Positions 1 through 7,412 of a stretch of DNA of 64,000 nt are shown piece by piece. Source of the DNA: CAG-791 sp045130475 (GTDB taxonomy: Bacteria > Bacillota > Clostridia > Lachnospirales > Lachnospiraceae). The notes beneath the pieces are model-generated. The model had not been told where the DNA came from. It saw nothing but the letters and a program-made list of their open reading frames with translations, and did no database searches. Positions within the stretch are counted from its first letter, which is position 1. Every line of letters starts with the position of its first letter. The DNA lies in NCBI GenBank assembly GCA_045130475.1, contig JBGUPU010000075.1:1-64000 (forward strand), given 5' to 3'. Made by a program: the position numbers and the translations under genes.

Positions 1-143
1 CTGACTGGACAAAGTCGATATAATCGTTTTTTGATCCTTTTAGTCAGGAGCGTTCACTCGTGGAACGAGTTTTGCAACTACCTATTAGCAATTGTATCTG
101 TGCGCGCTGCGGACAGGTACTGAACTTTCAATTTAATATCGAC
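1..143 (-). other. 5' leader of a leftward transcript leaving the window
   Basis: No gene is seen here on either strand. Read leftward, this is what follows the strong promoter at 144-171, so it is probably an untranslated leader or a non-coding RNA. A small hairpin (ACTCGT, three-base loop, ACGAGT) is visible around position 60. I do not recognise a known riboswitch, T-box, RNase P or SRP RNA motif in it. Confidence 0.4.
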
Positions 144-171
144 ATTGTAGCACAGATTTCTTTTATGTCAA
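144..171 (-). promoter_or_regulatory. Strong leftward sigma-A type promoter
   Basis: On the minus strand there is a perfect -35 TTGACA (166-171), a 16-base spacer and a -10 TACAAT (144-149) preceded by TGC, an extended -10. It points out of the left edge of the window, away from the metallophosphoesterase gene, so the gene it drives lies outside. Confidence 0.75.
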
Positions 172-225
172 AAAAAACCGGAAAATCAGCATAGAAAACC
201 GGAAAAACTGCCTTTCTGTTCTGGT

Positions 226-948
226 TCACAGATAGATATGCTCCACATCGATTTCTCCTTGATCACCGATCCGGAGCAGGGCGTAGCTGCAGATCTCATA
301 ATTCCCGAAGACACGGATGGAGGCTTTGGGATCCCCGACCAGGCAGCCGGGATTGACCAGGCGGATCTGTCCCCGGCGGAAGGTGGTATCCCAGAATTGA
401 TGCGTGTGTCCGAAAATGACCAGATCGGCATCCCATATTCCCGCCCGGCGCGCCAGCAGGGTGATGTCCGGGACATTGTATTCTTTTCCATGGGTCATCA
501 GGATGCGGTGCATGATATTTGCAGGCCTCTTGAATGTATGCTGCGGGAAGGAGAGACCTCTGGGAAGTTCTTCTTTTTCAGGCGATAAAAATCTGAAGAA
601 GGAAGACAGGAAGCTTTCTTTCCGCGTGACCTGACCGCTGCCGGTGTCGGGAACAGAATCATAGGAAAGTTCCGTCACGCAGCCGATCGCAGGTCCGTCC
701 TGGCCGGGACCGGCATTTTCGCAGATATCGATCAGGAGCTCTTCAGGATAATCTGTATTGAGGTAGTAATCATTATTGCCGCGGACCATGTGGCATGGAA
801 TGCTGCCGACGGCGGCGTGCACAGCTTCTTCTTCCGTTTCCAGATCACCGGCGATCAGGACCGCGTCGACGCGGCCCGTTTTGCGGATCGCAAGCCGGAT
901 GTTGTCTGCGTATGTATGGATATCTGAACATACCAGAAACTGAAGCAT
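226..948 (-). CDS. YfcE/MJ0936-type metallophosphoesterase
   Basis: Calcineurin-like phosphoesterase of 240 residues, probably a cytoplasmic metal-dependent phosphodiesterase; the substrate cannot be inferred. The metal ligands of the family are visible in order: D9-x-H11 (SDIH), G34-D35, the GNND motif at 57-60, H153 in MTHGKEYN and the GHTH motif at 180-183. Residues about 78-145, between GNND and the next histidine, form an insertion absent from short YfcE proteins (about 160-180 residues). The ATG is preceded by AGGAA on the minus strand. It follows the barrel-protein gene by 18 bases on the same strand, so the two are probably co-transcribed. Confidence 0.85.
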   Translation of the reverse strand: MLQFLVCSDIHTYADNIRLAIRKTGRVDAVLIAGDLETEEEAVHAAVGSIPCHMVRGNNDYYLNTDYPEELLIDICENAGPGQDGPAIGCVTELSYDSVPDTGSGQVTRKESFLSSFFRFLSPEKEELPRGLSFPQHTFKRPANIMHRILMTHGKEYNVPDITLLARRAGIWDADLVIFGHTHQFWDTTFRRGQIRLVNPGCLVGDPKASIRVFGNYEICSYALLRIGDQGEIDVEHIYL

Positions 949-966
949 GGGACTATTCCTTTCTGC

Positions 967-2199
967 TTACAGCAGTGCCTGCAGACCCAGGATCAGGTGG
1001 GCGGCCGCAAAGGTGTAGGGACCGGTCCGGGAGATTTCTATATCGGCGGGAATGTAGCAGCTCTCGTTCGCGGCAGGAGAGCGGAGATCCTGGCTGAGAA
1101 TCTCGGAAGCCCGGCGGTAGATATCATCCATGTCGCGGCGGCTGAGGTCGCCGTTTTTACGCGCGGCGGCAAGGGCCTGCATGGCATATGCGGAGGCAAT
1201 ATGTTTCCAGGGCGTGTGGGCAATATAGGTGCCCCCTGCAAAGGTGCCGTCAATACATTCCACTTCGACCTGACACTTTTCAGTGACAAAACGGTTGAAG
1301 ATAAAGTCGGCGGCGGCACGCGGATCATAGTCGCCGGAGATTTCCCTGCGAAGAGCACGGGGAAGGTCGTAGTAAAGGAGCAGGTACATTGCCGTGACTG
1401 TCAGGCGGGGCGCATCGGAGGGGGTGTAGCCGAAAGTCCCGCCCCGGTTTTTCTCGTAGGTGGCAGTCAGGAGCTGGCGGAAGGCATCCCCTTCTTCGGG
1501 GCGCTCAAGATAGCCGTACTGATAGAGGGCGCGCAGTGCCCACCAGGTATTGACGAAGCGGCACTCTTTTTTGTCCGCCCGAAGGATCAGGGGGCCCCAG
1601 CCGTTTTCGGAATGGAGGAACCACAGGTTGGCGGCAATTTCGTCAAAGAGGTCAAATGAATCGATCACACCGGCTGCGTTCTGCTTTTCCATGGCAATAA
1701 GACAGAGCAGCATGGAAGTGTTGATCACGGTAGGCCTGTTCACGGTGCGGCTGGGAAGTCCGGTGGGAACGACAGCTTCTGTGAGTGTCTGAAGGGCGTT
1801 GCGGTAGGACTCGCGCTTTTTGTCCAGGAAACCGGCTCCCCGGATCGCCAGAAGACCTTCGCAGGTGTTGGCGTACTGAGGCTCTGAAGCGGTTCCTGTG
1901 ATGCCCCAGTGTGCAGGCCTGGAAAGAAGCCAGTTGAGAAGTGACCTCTGGCGGCTGCGGATCTGTCTGCGGATGCTGCGCAGTGTGACGAGTCTGAAAT
2001 GGATATTCCGAAAGAAGCTGCAGATGTATGGCGAGATCAGAAACCAGAATACAAAGAGGAGCACAATGACCGCCAGCAGATCAAACAGGGGTAAAGAACC
2101 GATTTTGATGGTTCCGGGGTCCGCCGGAAGAAAACGGCGCGCGTAAAAGAGGGCTGCTGTCGGGACAACTGTGAAAAGAATGCGAAGGAATGTGCTCAT
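967..2199 (-). CDS. Membrane-anchored protein with terpenoid-cyclase-like alpha barrel
   Basis: A 410-residue protein of unknown function. The N-terminus has two hydrophobic segments (about 5-22 and 35-60), followed by an Arg-rich stretch and then an all-helical region (about 100-410) with repeated Trp/Gly/Tyr-rich helix starts such as NTWWALRALYQYGY and TAMYLLLYY. This resembles the prenyltransferase / squalene-cyclase alpha-alpha barrel fold. The DxDD catalytic motif of squalene-hopene cyclases is not visible, so it may be a binding or structural relative rather than a cyclase. AGGAG lies eight bases before the ATG. It is the first gene of a likely two-gene operon with the metallophosphoesterase. 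The fold is inferred by eye and could be wrong. Confidence 0.6.
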   Translation of the reverse strand: MSTFLRILFTVVPTAALFYARRFLPADPGTIKIGSLPLFDLLAVIVLLFVFWFLISPYICSFFRNIHFRLVTLRSIRRQIRSRQRSLLNWLLSRPAHWGITGTASEPQYANTCEGLLAIRGAGFLDKKRESYRNALQTLTEAVVPTGLPSRTVNRPTVINTSMLLCLIAMEKQNAAGVIDSFDLFDEIAANLWFLHSENGWGPLILRADKKECRFVNTWWALRALYQYGYLERPEEGDAFRQLLTATYEKNRGGTFGYTPSDAPRLTVTAMYLLLYYDLPRALRREISGDYDPRAAADFIFNRFVTEKCQVEVECIDGTFAGGTYIAHTPWKHIASAYAMQALAAARKNGDLSRRDMDDIYRRASEILSQDLRSPAANESCYIPADIEISRTGPYTFAAAHLILGLQALL

Positions 2200-2383
2200 G
2201 ATGAATGCTCCTGTGGCTCAATTTTACCTGAGCGCCGGTATGAATATACAAAGATGGTAAATTGTCAGGGTGCGTTTAAAAAATCACAATGTATTCTGAA
2301 CAGAATCTGTTATACTGTATTAGGCACTTTTGGGGGGCTGCAGGTTCCGGATGTGAGACAGGTGAAGGACACTTTTTTACACA

Positions 2384-3040
2384 TCACGATTCCGGAAAGG
2401 AAATGCTCCCGAAATCAAACATATCTCCCATTGTGAAGGTATGGCCGGCAAATGCGTCGATGACAAGTCTGCGGAGACGGTCAAAAGATTTGCTGTCACG
2501 GCTCTCAACGTAAAGGCGCGATGTGGTGCGGGCATCAGCCAGTCCGTCGTGCTCACGCCCGGAAAAATCAAGACCTGCCAGGGTGACTGCGCGGCCGAGA
2601 TTCAAGACTTTCTCAAGGTGGAGGAGATCACAGAAATCCTGCTGGAAATCTTTCCAGTGATTGAGCATATAGGACAGACCCTCCATATCCTGGAGATTTT
2701 TCAGGCGGGTCTCATTCATGATCTGCCAGATATCACTGTCACTCCAGGAATAGATCTCATAAGATGTACCGCACCATTCGATGAAACGGGGCAGGACATC
2801 CGAGAGAGGAGCAGCATTTTCTATATCCTCAGTGGTGATACCGGTGAGTTTCCGGAATTTGGAGTATATTTTTGTGACAAAGACAGGATGTACAAATTCG
2901 CAGAAGCTGGAGATTTCTTCATTGGCCTCGTTGAGCATGACCGCTCCGATTTCAATGGTTTCCTGTGTGCAGATTGTCCGTTCTTCTTTGTGGATCTGGG
3001 GAATCGGGTGCATTTCAAGGTCGATGAAAATCTTATTCAT
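2384..3040 (-). CDS. DnaQ/KapD-like 3'-5' exonuclease
   Basis: A 218-residue DEDD-family exonuclease. Exo I is visible as D7-x-E9 (FIDLEMH), Exo II as the acidic SDSD around 101-103, and Exo III as H164-D165...D169 (HDGLADA), the DEDDh arrangement. It is a stand-alone proofreading-type nuclease similar to KapD (KinA pathway inhibitor) or bacterial ERI1-like enzymes and would remove nucleotides from DNA or RNA 3' ends; its true substrate is unknown. The start is chosen at ATG 3040, where MNKIFIDLE begins the fold. A GTG two codons upstream sits closer to the AAGGAG (five-base spacing) and may be the real initiator. It is divergent from the HD-domain gene. Confidence 0.8.
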   Translation of the reverse strand: MNKIFIDLEMHPIPQIHKEERTICTQETIEIGAVMLNEANEEISSFCEFVHPVFVTKIYSKFRKLTGITTEDIENAAPLSDVLPRFIEWCGTSYEIYSWSDSDIWQIMNETRLKNLQDMEGLSYMLNHWKDFQQDFCDLLHLEKVLNLGRAVTLAGLDFSGREHDGLADARTTSRLYVESRDSKSFDRLRRLVIDAFAGHTFTMGDMFDFGSISFPES

Positions 3041-3151
3041 AAACACATGATCTCCTTGGGTTTGCCGAAAAATACCGGTCAGGTATGTGGTGCCGAAATA
3101 CTGCTGCGGCACGAGCACAGCGGCATGTCGTAAATGCTGTAATGTGCGCAG

Positions 3152-3166
3152 TACAATGTGATTGTA
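3152..3166. promoter_or_regulatory. Candidate operator palindrome TACAAT-GTG-ATTGTA
   Basis: A perfect 6+6 inverted repeat with a three-base centre lies in the 260-base divergent spacer between the exonuclease and HD-domain genes. It could be an operator, or overlapping -10 elements (TACAAT on each strand) of two back-to-back promoters. No regulator can be named. Confidence 0.35.
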
Positions 3167-3300
3167 TCATACTTCAAGTTTGATGGCTATGTACCACGGT
3201 CGGCGTATGTTGAAAACTGCGTGCAAATATTTTTAGTACGTAATATATGATGACAGGATTTTTGCAGATGACAGAATCCCTGAAGACAGGAGAATGGAAA

Positions 3301-4290
3301 ATGAAAAAAACAGGTGTTTCAGCATCCGGTGTCTTTACGATCAAAGAATATATGATGGATGAGAACATGCATATTGAAGATCTGATCCTGAGGCTTGAAA
3401 ACGGCCCGGGAAAGGTGCAGGAGATCATCTCCTATGTTTTTGAGGGAGATGACCCGCTGCAGCTGGATGCCAGGTCCTTCAGTGCAGAGTCATTTCTGCA
3501 GCTCTATCCGCAGATGGATTCCTACGGCTCCGGCCTGGCCTTCGATGTGGTCATCCGGACGGAGGGACAGCCGGTCACAGTGGAGCTGACCCAGGGCGAA
3601 CAGATCGTCTGCACAAATTCTCTGGACAAAGAGATTGAACTGGAGGATCTGCTGGGAGAGACACAGGCAGCTGCCCCGCAGGCGCAGGACAAGGGGGAAG
3701 GCGCCGGGCAGGAGGATGAAATGTCGCCCCGGGAACTGCTGGATATTCTGGCGGTTGCGGAGAAGCTAAAATGCAATACGCGCCACTGTGAGACCTCGAG
3801 CGGGAGACAGGAGAGTGTTGCGGAGCACAGCTGGCGCGCAGCACTTCTTGCCATGCTTCTCTCAGGACTGGAGGAGTTTGGCAGCTATGATATGGACCGC
3901 GTGATCCGCATGTGCCTGATCCATGATCTGGGCGAGGCCTTTACGGGCGATGTTCCGACGTTCGAAAAGACAGCGGAAGACGAGGAAGAAGAGCTCTCCG
4001 CGCGCAGCAAGTGGATCGAAGGCTTACCCGGTGCGCAGCGCAGGGAGTTTCAGGATTTATTTGCCGAGATGGAAAAGCTGGAAACACCTGAGGCAAAGCT
4101 CTATAAAGCGATTGACAAAATGGAAGCAGTCATCCAGCATAATGAGTCAGATATACGAACCTGGCTTCCTCTGGAGTATGAACTGCAGAAGACCTACGGA
4201 CAGGAGGAGGCGCAGTTTTCGCCGTGGCTCCGGGCCCTGCGGGAGCAGGTGGATATTCAGACCAGGGACAAGATCGATTCCGCACAGTAA
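3301..4290 (+). CDS. HD-domain phosphohydrolase with extra N-terminal domain
   Basis: 329 residues. The C-terminal half (about 140-320) is a YfbR/HDDC2-type HD domain: H162, H176 in VAEHSW, and the H208-D209 pair in IHDLGE, with a later Asp in AIDKMEAV. Relatives hydrolyse 5'-deoxynucleoside monophosphates. The first 120 residues are a separate domain that I do not recognise (repeated acidic helices, DLILRLENGPGKVQE), joined by an Ala/Gln/Glu-rich linker at about 121-145. Stand-alone YfbR proteins are about 200 residues, so this is a fusion. I chose ATG 3301, which has AGGAG eight bases upstream; an in-frame ATG at 3247 has no such site. Confidence 0.75.
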   Translation: MKKTGVSASGVFTIKEYMMDENMHIEDLILRLENGPGKVQEIISYVFEGDDPLQLDARSFSAESFLQLYPQMDSYGSGLAFDVVIRTEGQPVTVELTQGEQIVCTNSLDKEIELEDLLGETQAAAPQAQDKGEGAGQEDEMSPRELLDILAVAEKLKCNTRHCETSSGRQESVAEHSWRAALLAMLLSGLEEFGSYDMDRVIRMCLIHDLGEAFTGDVPTFEKTAEDEEEELSARSKWIEGLPGAQRREFQDLFAEMEKLETPEAKLYKAIDKMEAVIQHNESDIRTWLPLEYELQKTYGQEEAQFSPWLRALREQVDIQTRDKIDSAQ

Positions 4291-4545
4291 ACTGCAGATG
4301 AGCAGTGTCCCGGATCTTATCCTGAATCTTATAAGGAATATTTAAGGTATACTTCGTATAATAGCCTCATGTTTTAGGTAGAAAAGGATTCATATTCATG
4401 CGGTAAATATGGTACAATAATTGGTGATTGTAATTTGAAAAACGGATAGTATTCTGTATTAACACCGCATAAATGGATAAATCCTGCTGCTGAAATAACA
4501 GAGGATCAGAGCAGCAGATCGAACAGATATAGAAAGGAAATCAAT

Positions 4546-5262
4546 GTGGCAAAAGGAATAGCCGAGCCGAAATTCCGGCACGAGCTCAAGTATTTGTGCT
4601 CGGCGGCAGAGCTGAAGATGCTGGAAGTGCGGCTGCAGGATGTCATGAGACCGGATCCTCATACAGATGATACGGGCTGTTATCTGATCCGGAGTACTTA
4701 CTTCGACGATCTGTATGACAGATGTCTGAATGAGAATGAGAGTGGGGTCAGCCCGCGTGAAAAATGGCGCGTTCGGATCTACAACTGCAGCGACCGCCGG
4801 ATCTCCCTGGAGTGCAAGCGCAAAGAATACGGCATGATCCAGAAAAAAAGCTGCCGTATCACGCGTGATCAGTACGAGAAGATGATCAGACTGGAACCCA
4901 TCCCGATCACGGCGGATAATCCGCCCCTCCTCAACCGTATGCTTCTGCAGCAGCGCACACAGCTGATGCAGCCCAAAGTGATCGTACAGTACCTGCGCAG
5001 GCCCTTTGTCTGCGATGAGGGCAATGTGCGTGTGACTTTTGATATGAATATCTCTTCGTCGCCTTCGTTTGACAGGTTTTTTATGAAGGATATTCAGGAG
5101 AGACCTGTGCTTCCCAAGGGACAGCACCTGCTGGAGGTCAAATTTGACGAGTACCTGCCGGATTATATTTATCATGCGATCCAGATGACAAATATGCGGC
5201 TGGAGACATTTTCAAAATATTATCTTTGCAGGACCTACAATCTGCAGGGATATATACTCTGA
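4546..5262 (+). CDS. VTC-domain polyphosphate polymerase-like protein
   Basis: 238 residues forming one VTC domain, the tunnel-shaped polyphosphate polymerase fold of yeast Vtc4, without SPX or membrane parts. Signature pieces are present in order: E13 and K15 in FRHELKYL, RSTYFDD (about 49-55), EKWRVR (72-77), LECKRK (88-93), VIVQYLRRPF (about 148-157), RVTFDMNI, and LLEVKFDEYLP near 204. These supply the basic and acidic tunnel residues expected for ATP-dependent polyphosphate synthesis. The start is GTG, with AAGGA about eight bases upstream. The next gene encodes a DUF4956 membrane protein, a neighbour often seen beside bacterial VTC genes, suggesting a membrane-associated partner. Activity is inferred from the family. 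Confidence 0.85.
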   Translation: MAKGIAEPKFRHELKYLCSAAELKMLEVRLQDVMRPDPHTDDTGCYLIRSTYFDDLYDRCLNENESGVSPREKWRVRIYNCSDRRISLECKRKEYGMIQKKSCRITRDQYEKMIRLEPIPITADNPPLLNRMLLQQRTQLMQPKVIVQYLRRPFVCDEGNVRVTFDMNISSSPSFDRFFMKDIQERPVLPKGQHLLEVKFDEYLPDYIYHAIQMTNMRLETFSKYYLCRTYNLQGYIL

Positions 5263-5323
5263 TAGAATTGACAGCTGCCAACGCGGCCGCAGCGGGGTGA
5301 GGTGCGAATGTCTGGAGCGATGC

Positions 5324-5400
5324 GAGAGCGCCCGCGGCGCGGAGCAGCGCGCAGTTTATTCATAAATGTTTGTGGGCTCTCGCCCATGACCACAAGTATG
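5324..5400 (+). repeat. Dispersed ~77-bp intergenic repeat, copy 1
   Basis: This stretch matches 29251-29327 over its whole length. The shared core is GAGAGCGCCCGCGGCGCGGA, then GCAGTTTATTCATAAAT, then TCGCC and CAAGTA at matching spacing. Here the ends pair as GCGAGAGC / GCTCTCGC, and the core also folds as GCGCC-CGC-GGCGC. It lies between the VTC and DUF4956 genes, ending 16 bases before the DUF4956 start codon. Confidence 0.75.
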
Positions 5401-5416
5401 AAAGAGAGGTAGTGTA

Positions 5417-6094
5417 ATGTCATTTTCGGATATTTTCAAGAAGTCATTTCTGGAGGGATACTCCACCATTGAGCTGGGAACAAAGGGGATCATTGTTGCA
5501 CTTTGCTTCTCCCTCGTGCTCGGAGTATATATTTTCTTCTGCTACAGACTTCTGACAAGGCGGACTTTCTATTCCAAGAACTTCAACATTTCTCTGGTCT
5601 GCATGTCCCTGATCACGACAGCGATCATTTTGACGATCCAGTCGAGCGTCGTCGTTTCCCTGGGTATGGTCGGTGCACTTTCCATCGTGCGATTCCGTAC
5701 CGCGATCAAGGAACCCATGGATCTGGTCTTCCTCTACTGGTCGATCAGTGTCGGCATCATCTGCGGCGCCGGCCTTTCGGAGATCGCGATCATTCTTTCT
5801 GTCGTCGTCACCCTGGCCGTCCTCGTACTGAGCAAGATCCCGCTCGGCCGCGCACCCATGATTCTGGTCATCAATTCGGACAACGATAAAGAGACCAACA
5901 AGGCGATCCGCCAGATCGTCCGGAAATACAGCCGCTTCTATACAGAAAAGTCAAGAAATGTCTCCGGCGGTCAGCTGAATCTGGTGATGGAGGTTGCCGT
6001 AAACAGGGGAGATGACCTCACAGGCGAGCTCTCCTCCATGCGTTCGGTCCACTCTGTATCGCTTCTGTCACATGACGGAGAAGTGACTTTCTAA
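5417..6094 (+). CDS. DUF4956 membrane protein, partner of VTC gene
   Basis: 225 residues. The N-terminal two thirds carries about four hydrophobic segments (roughly 22-46, 56-75, 80-100 and 108-150, including LYWSISVGIICGAGLSEIA), with the conserved VGALSIVRFRTAIKEP loop typical of DUF4956. The C-terminal 75 residues are soluble and mixed alpha/beta. The molecular function of the family is unknown. Genetic linkage to VTC-domain polymerases suggests a role in moving, anchoring or using polyphosphate or a related polymer at the membrane; that is inference. AGAGAGG precedes the ATG. The spacer from the VTC gene (154 bases) contains the dispersed repeat, so the pair may be co-transcribed through it. 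Confidence 0.8.
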   Translation: MSFSDIFKKSFLEGYSTIELGTKGIIVALCFSLVLGVYIFFCYRLLTRRTFYSKNFNISLVCMSLITTAIILTIQSSVVVSLGMVGALSIVRFRTAIKEPMDLVFLYWSISVGIICGAGLSEIAIILSVVVTLAVLVLSKIPLGRAPMILVINSDNDKETNKAIRQIVRKYSRFYTEKSRNVSGGQLNLVMEVAVNRGDDLTGELSSMRSVHSVSLLSHDGEVTF

Positions 6095-6113
6095 ATGATA
6101 GTAAGATATTGTT

Positions 6114-6407
6114 ATGATTATCTCTCAGTATGATTATCAAATGTATCAGGATGAGATTGCGGAGCTGCGTGAGGAAATGACGCAGCTCCTCATTTCCATG
6201 GAGCTCTATCACCAGACTCACACCGGGGCGGAGTTTGACCGCTGGTGGGACGGTGAGGGGCGTCAGAGGAGATATTTTGACTGCAAGGGAAGGATTGAGC
6301 AGATCCAGAATTTCCTCGCGGTCGCACAGGTTGCAGAAGAGGAACACCCGAAAATGCGGGGAGGAAACAGCATACAGCGGCATTACGACGCAGGAGAAGA
6401 CCGGTGA
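6114..6407 (+). CDS. Small hypothetical protein (97 aa)
   Basis: 97 residues, not recognised. It begins with a coiled-coil-like heptad stretch (DEIAELREEMTQLLISMELY, about 13-32) followed by a Trp/Gly/Arg segment and a second helix (KGRIEQIQNFLAVAQ). There are no cysteine motifs, signal peptide or membrane segments. It sits 19 bases after the DUF4956 gene on the same strand, so it may belong to that transcription unit. No clear Shine-Dalgarno precedes the ATG, which weakens the call. Composition is consistent with a real cytoplasmic protein. Confidence 0.45.
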   Translation: MIISQYDYQMYQDEIAELREEMTQLLISMELYHQTHTGAEFDRWWDGEGRQRRYFDCKGRIEQIQNFLAVAQVAEEEHPKMRGGNSIQRHYDAGEDR

Positions 6408-6515
6408 CCGGAAAGGCGCCGGTTTTTTACTGCAAAAACGTGAAAAGCGGTGTCGTTACCGCATTGAAAATGATAGAATAATAAAGGCAGGCTGCGAAAA
6501 GAACGGGGTGAACGC

Positions 6516-7316
6516 ATGATCAAAATGATAGTTACTGATATAGACGGGACACTTCTTCCAGAAGCCATGCCTGTACCGCCGCAGGAAGTGACGGAAGTGA
6601 TCGAAAGACTTCTTGACTGCGGCGTGCGGGTCGTACTGGCAAGCGGAAGACCCTACTCCAGCCTGCGGAATCTCTTTCCGACACTCAGGGACAGACTGAC
6701 ATATCTGTGTTCAAACGGGAGTGTTGTCATGGAGGGAGAGGAGCCGCTTGAAGCGGTGCCCATCGGAACTCCCAGGGAGATCTCCCTGGCACTGGAGTTT
6801 GCCAGGAGCAGAGGGGAGGCCTGGCACATCGATTCCTGGGCCAAGGCGTATACAGAATGCGGGGACCCGGCTTATCTTGATATGATCACCGGCGTAGGTG
6901 TGGAGATTGAGCAGGTAGAGAATGTGGAGAAACTGGGTGTGCCGCTGACCAAGCTGAGCATTGTGTATCCGGACGGACCGGATCCGCATTTTCACGATCC
7001 GGATCTGGATCCTTTCAAGGAAATCTTCTCCGTAGCCCCGGCCGGCCTCGTCTTTATGGATTTTAACAGACGCGGTGTCAATAAGGGCAGTGCAGTGAAA
7101 AAGATCTGTGACACCTATGGGATCGGGGACGAAGAGTACATGGTCTTCGGCGATGCCATGAATGACCTTACCATGCTGGAACCGGCCGGGAACAGCTGGT
7201 GCTCGGAGCGCTCTGTGGAAGCGGTCAAGGCTGCCTGCGCTCACACATTTGCTCCCCCTGGGGAAGGCGGTGTGCTGCACATTCTGCAGGCGCTGGCCGA
7301 AGAGATGGGCGGCTGA
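6516..7316 (+). CDS. Cof-type HAD-superfamily phosphatase
   Basis: 266 residues, HAD family IIB with C2 cap (Cof/YidA type). Visible motifs are the nucleophile D8-x-D10 in TDIDGTLL, motif II ASGRP (about 45-49), the motif III lysine in RRGVNKGSA and the motif IV acidic pair in VFGDAMNDLTML. Such enzymes dephosphorylate small cytoplasmic metabolites such as sugar phosphates, FMN or PLP; the substrate cannot be predicted. ATG 6516 follows GGGGTGAACGC. It is separated from the preceding small gene by 108 bases and from cobB by 96 bases, so it may be monocistronic. Confidence 0.9.
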   Translation: MIKMIVTDIDGTLLPEAMPVPPQEVTEVIERLLDCGVRVVLASGRPYSSLRNLFPTLRDRLTYLCSNGSVVMEGEEPLEAVPIGTPREISLALEFARSRGEAWHIDSWAKAYTECGDPAYLDMITGVGVEIEQVENVEKLGVPLTKLSIVYPDGPDPHFHDPDLDPFKEIFSVAPAGLVFMDFNRRGVNKGSAVKKICDTYGIGDEEYMVFGDAMNDLTMLEPAGNSWCSERSVEAVKAACAHTFAPPGEGGVLHILQALAEEMGG

Positions 7317-7412
7317 CCGGAGTTGTACAGATCAGAGTTATTAAGATCAGATTTTTCAATATTCAATAGATGAAACAGGGATTCTATAGTGCAATAAAGG
7401 AGGATGTCAGAG

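Noticed and set aside
2293..2306. ATTCTGAACAGAAT palindrome next to a TGTTATACT element, as a regulated rightward promoter or LexA site
   Set aside because: No gene on the plus strand follows before 3.3 kb, and the sequence does not match the GAACN4GTTC clostridial LexA box.
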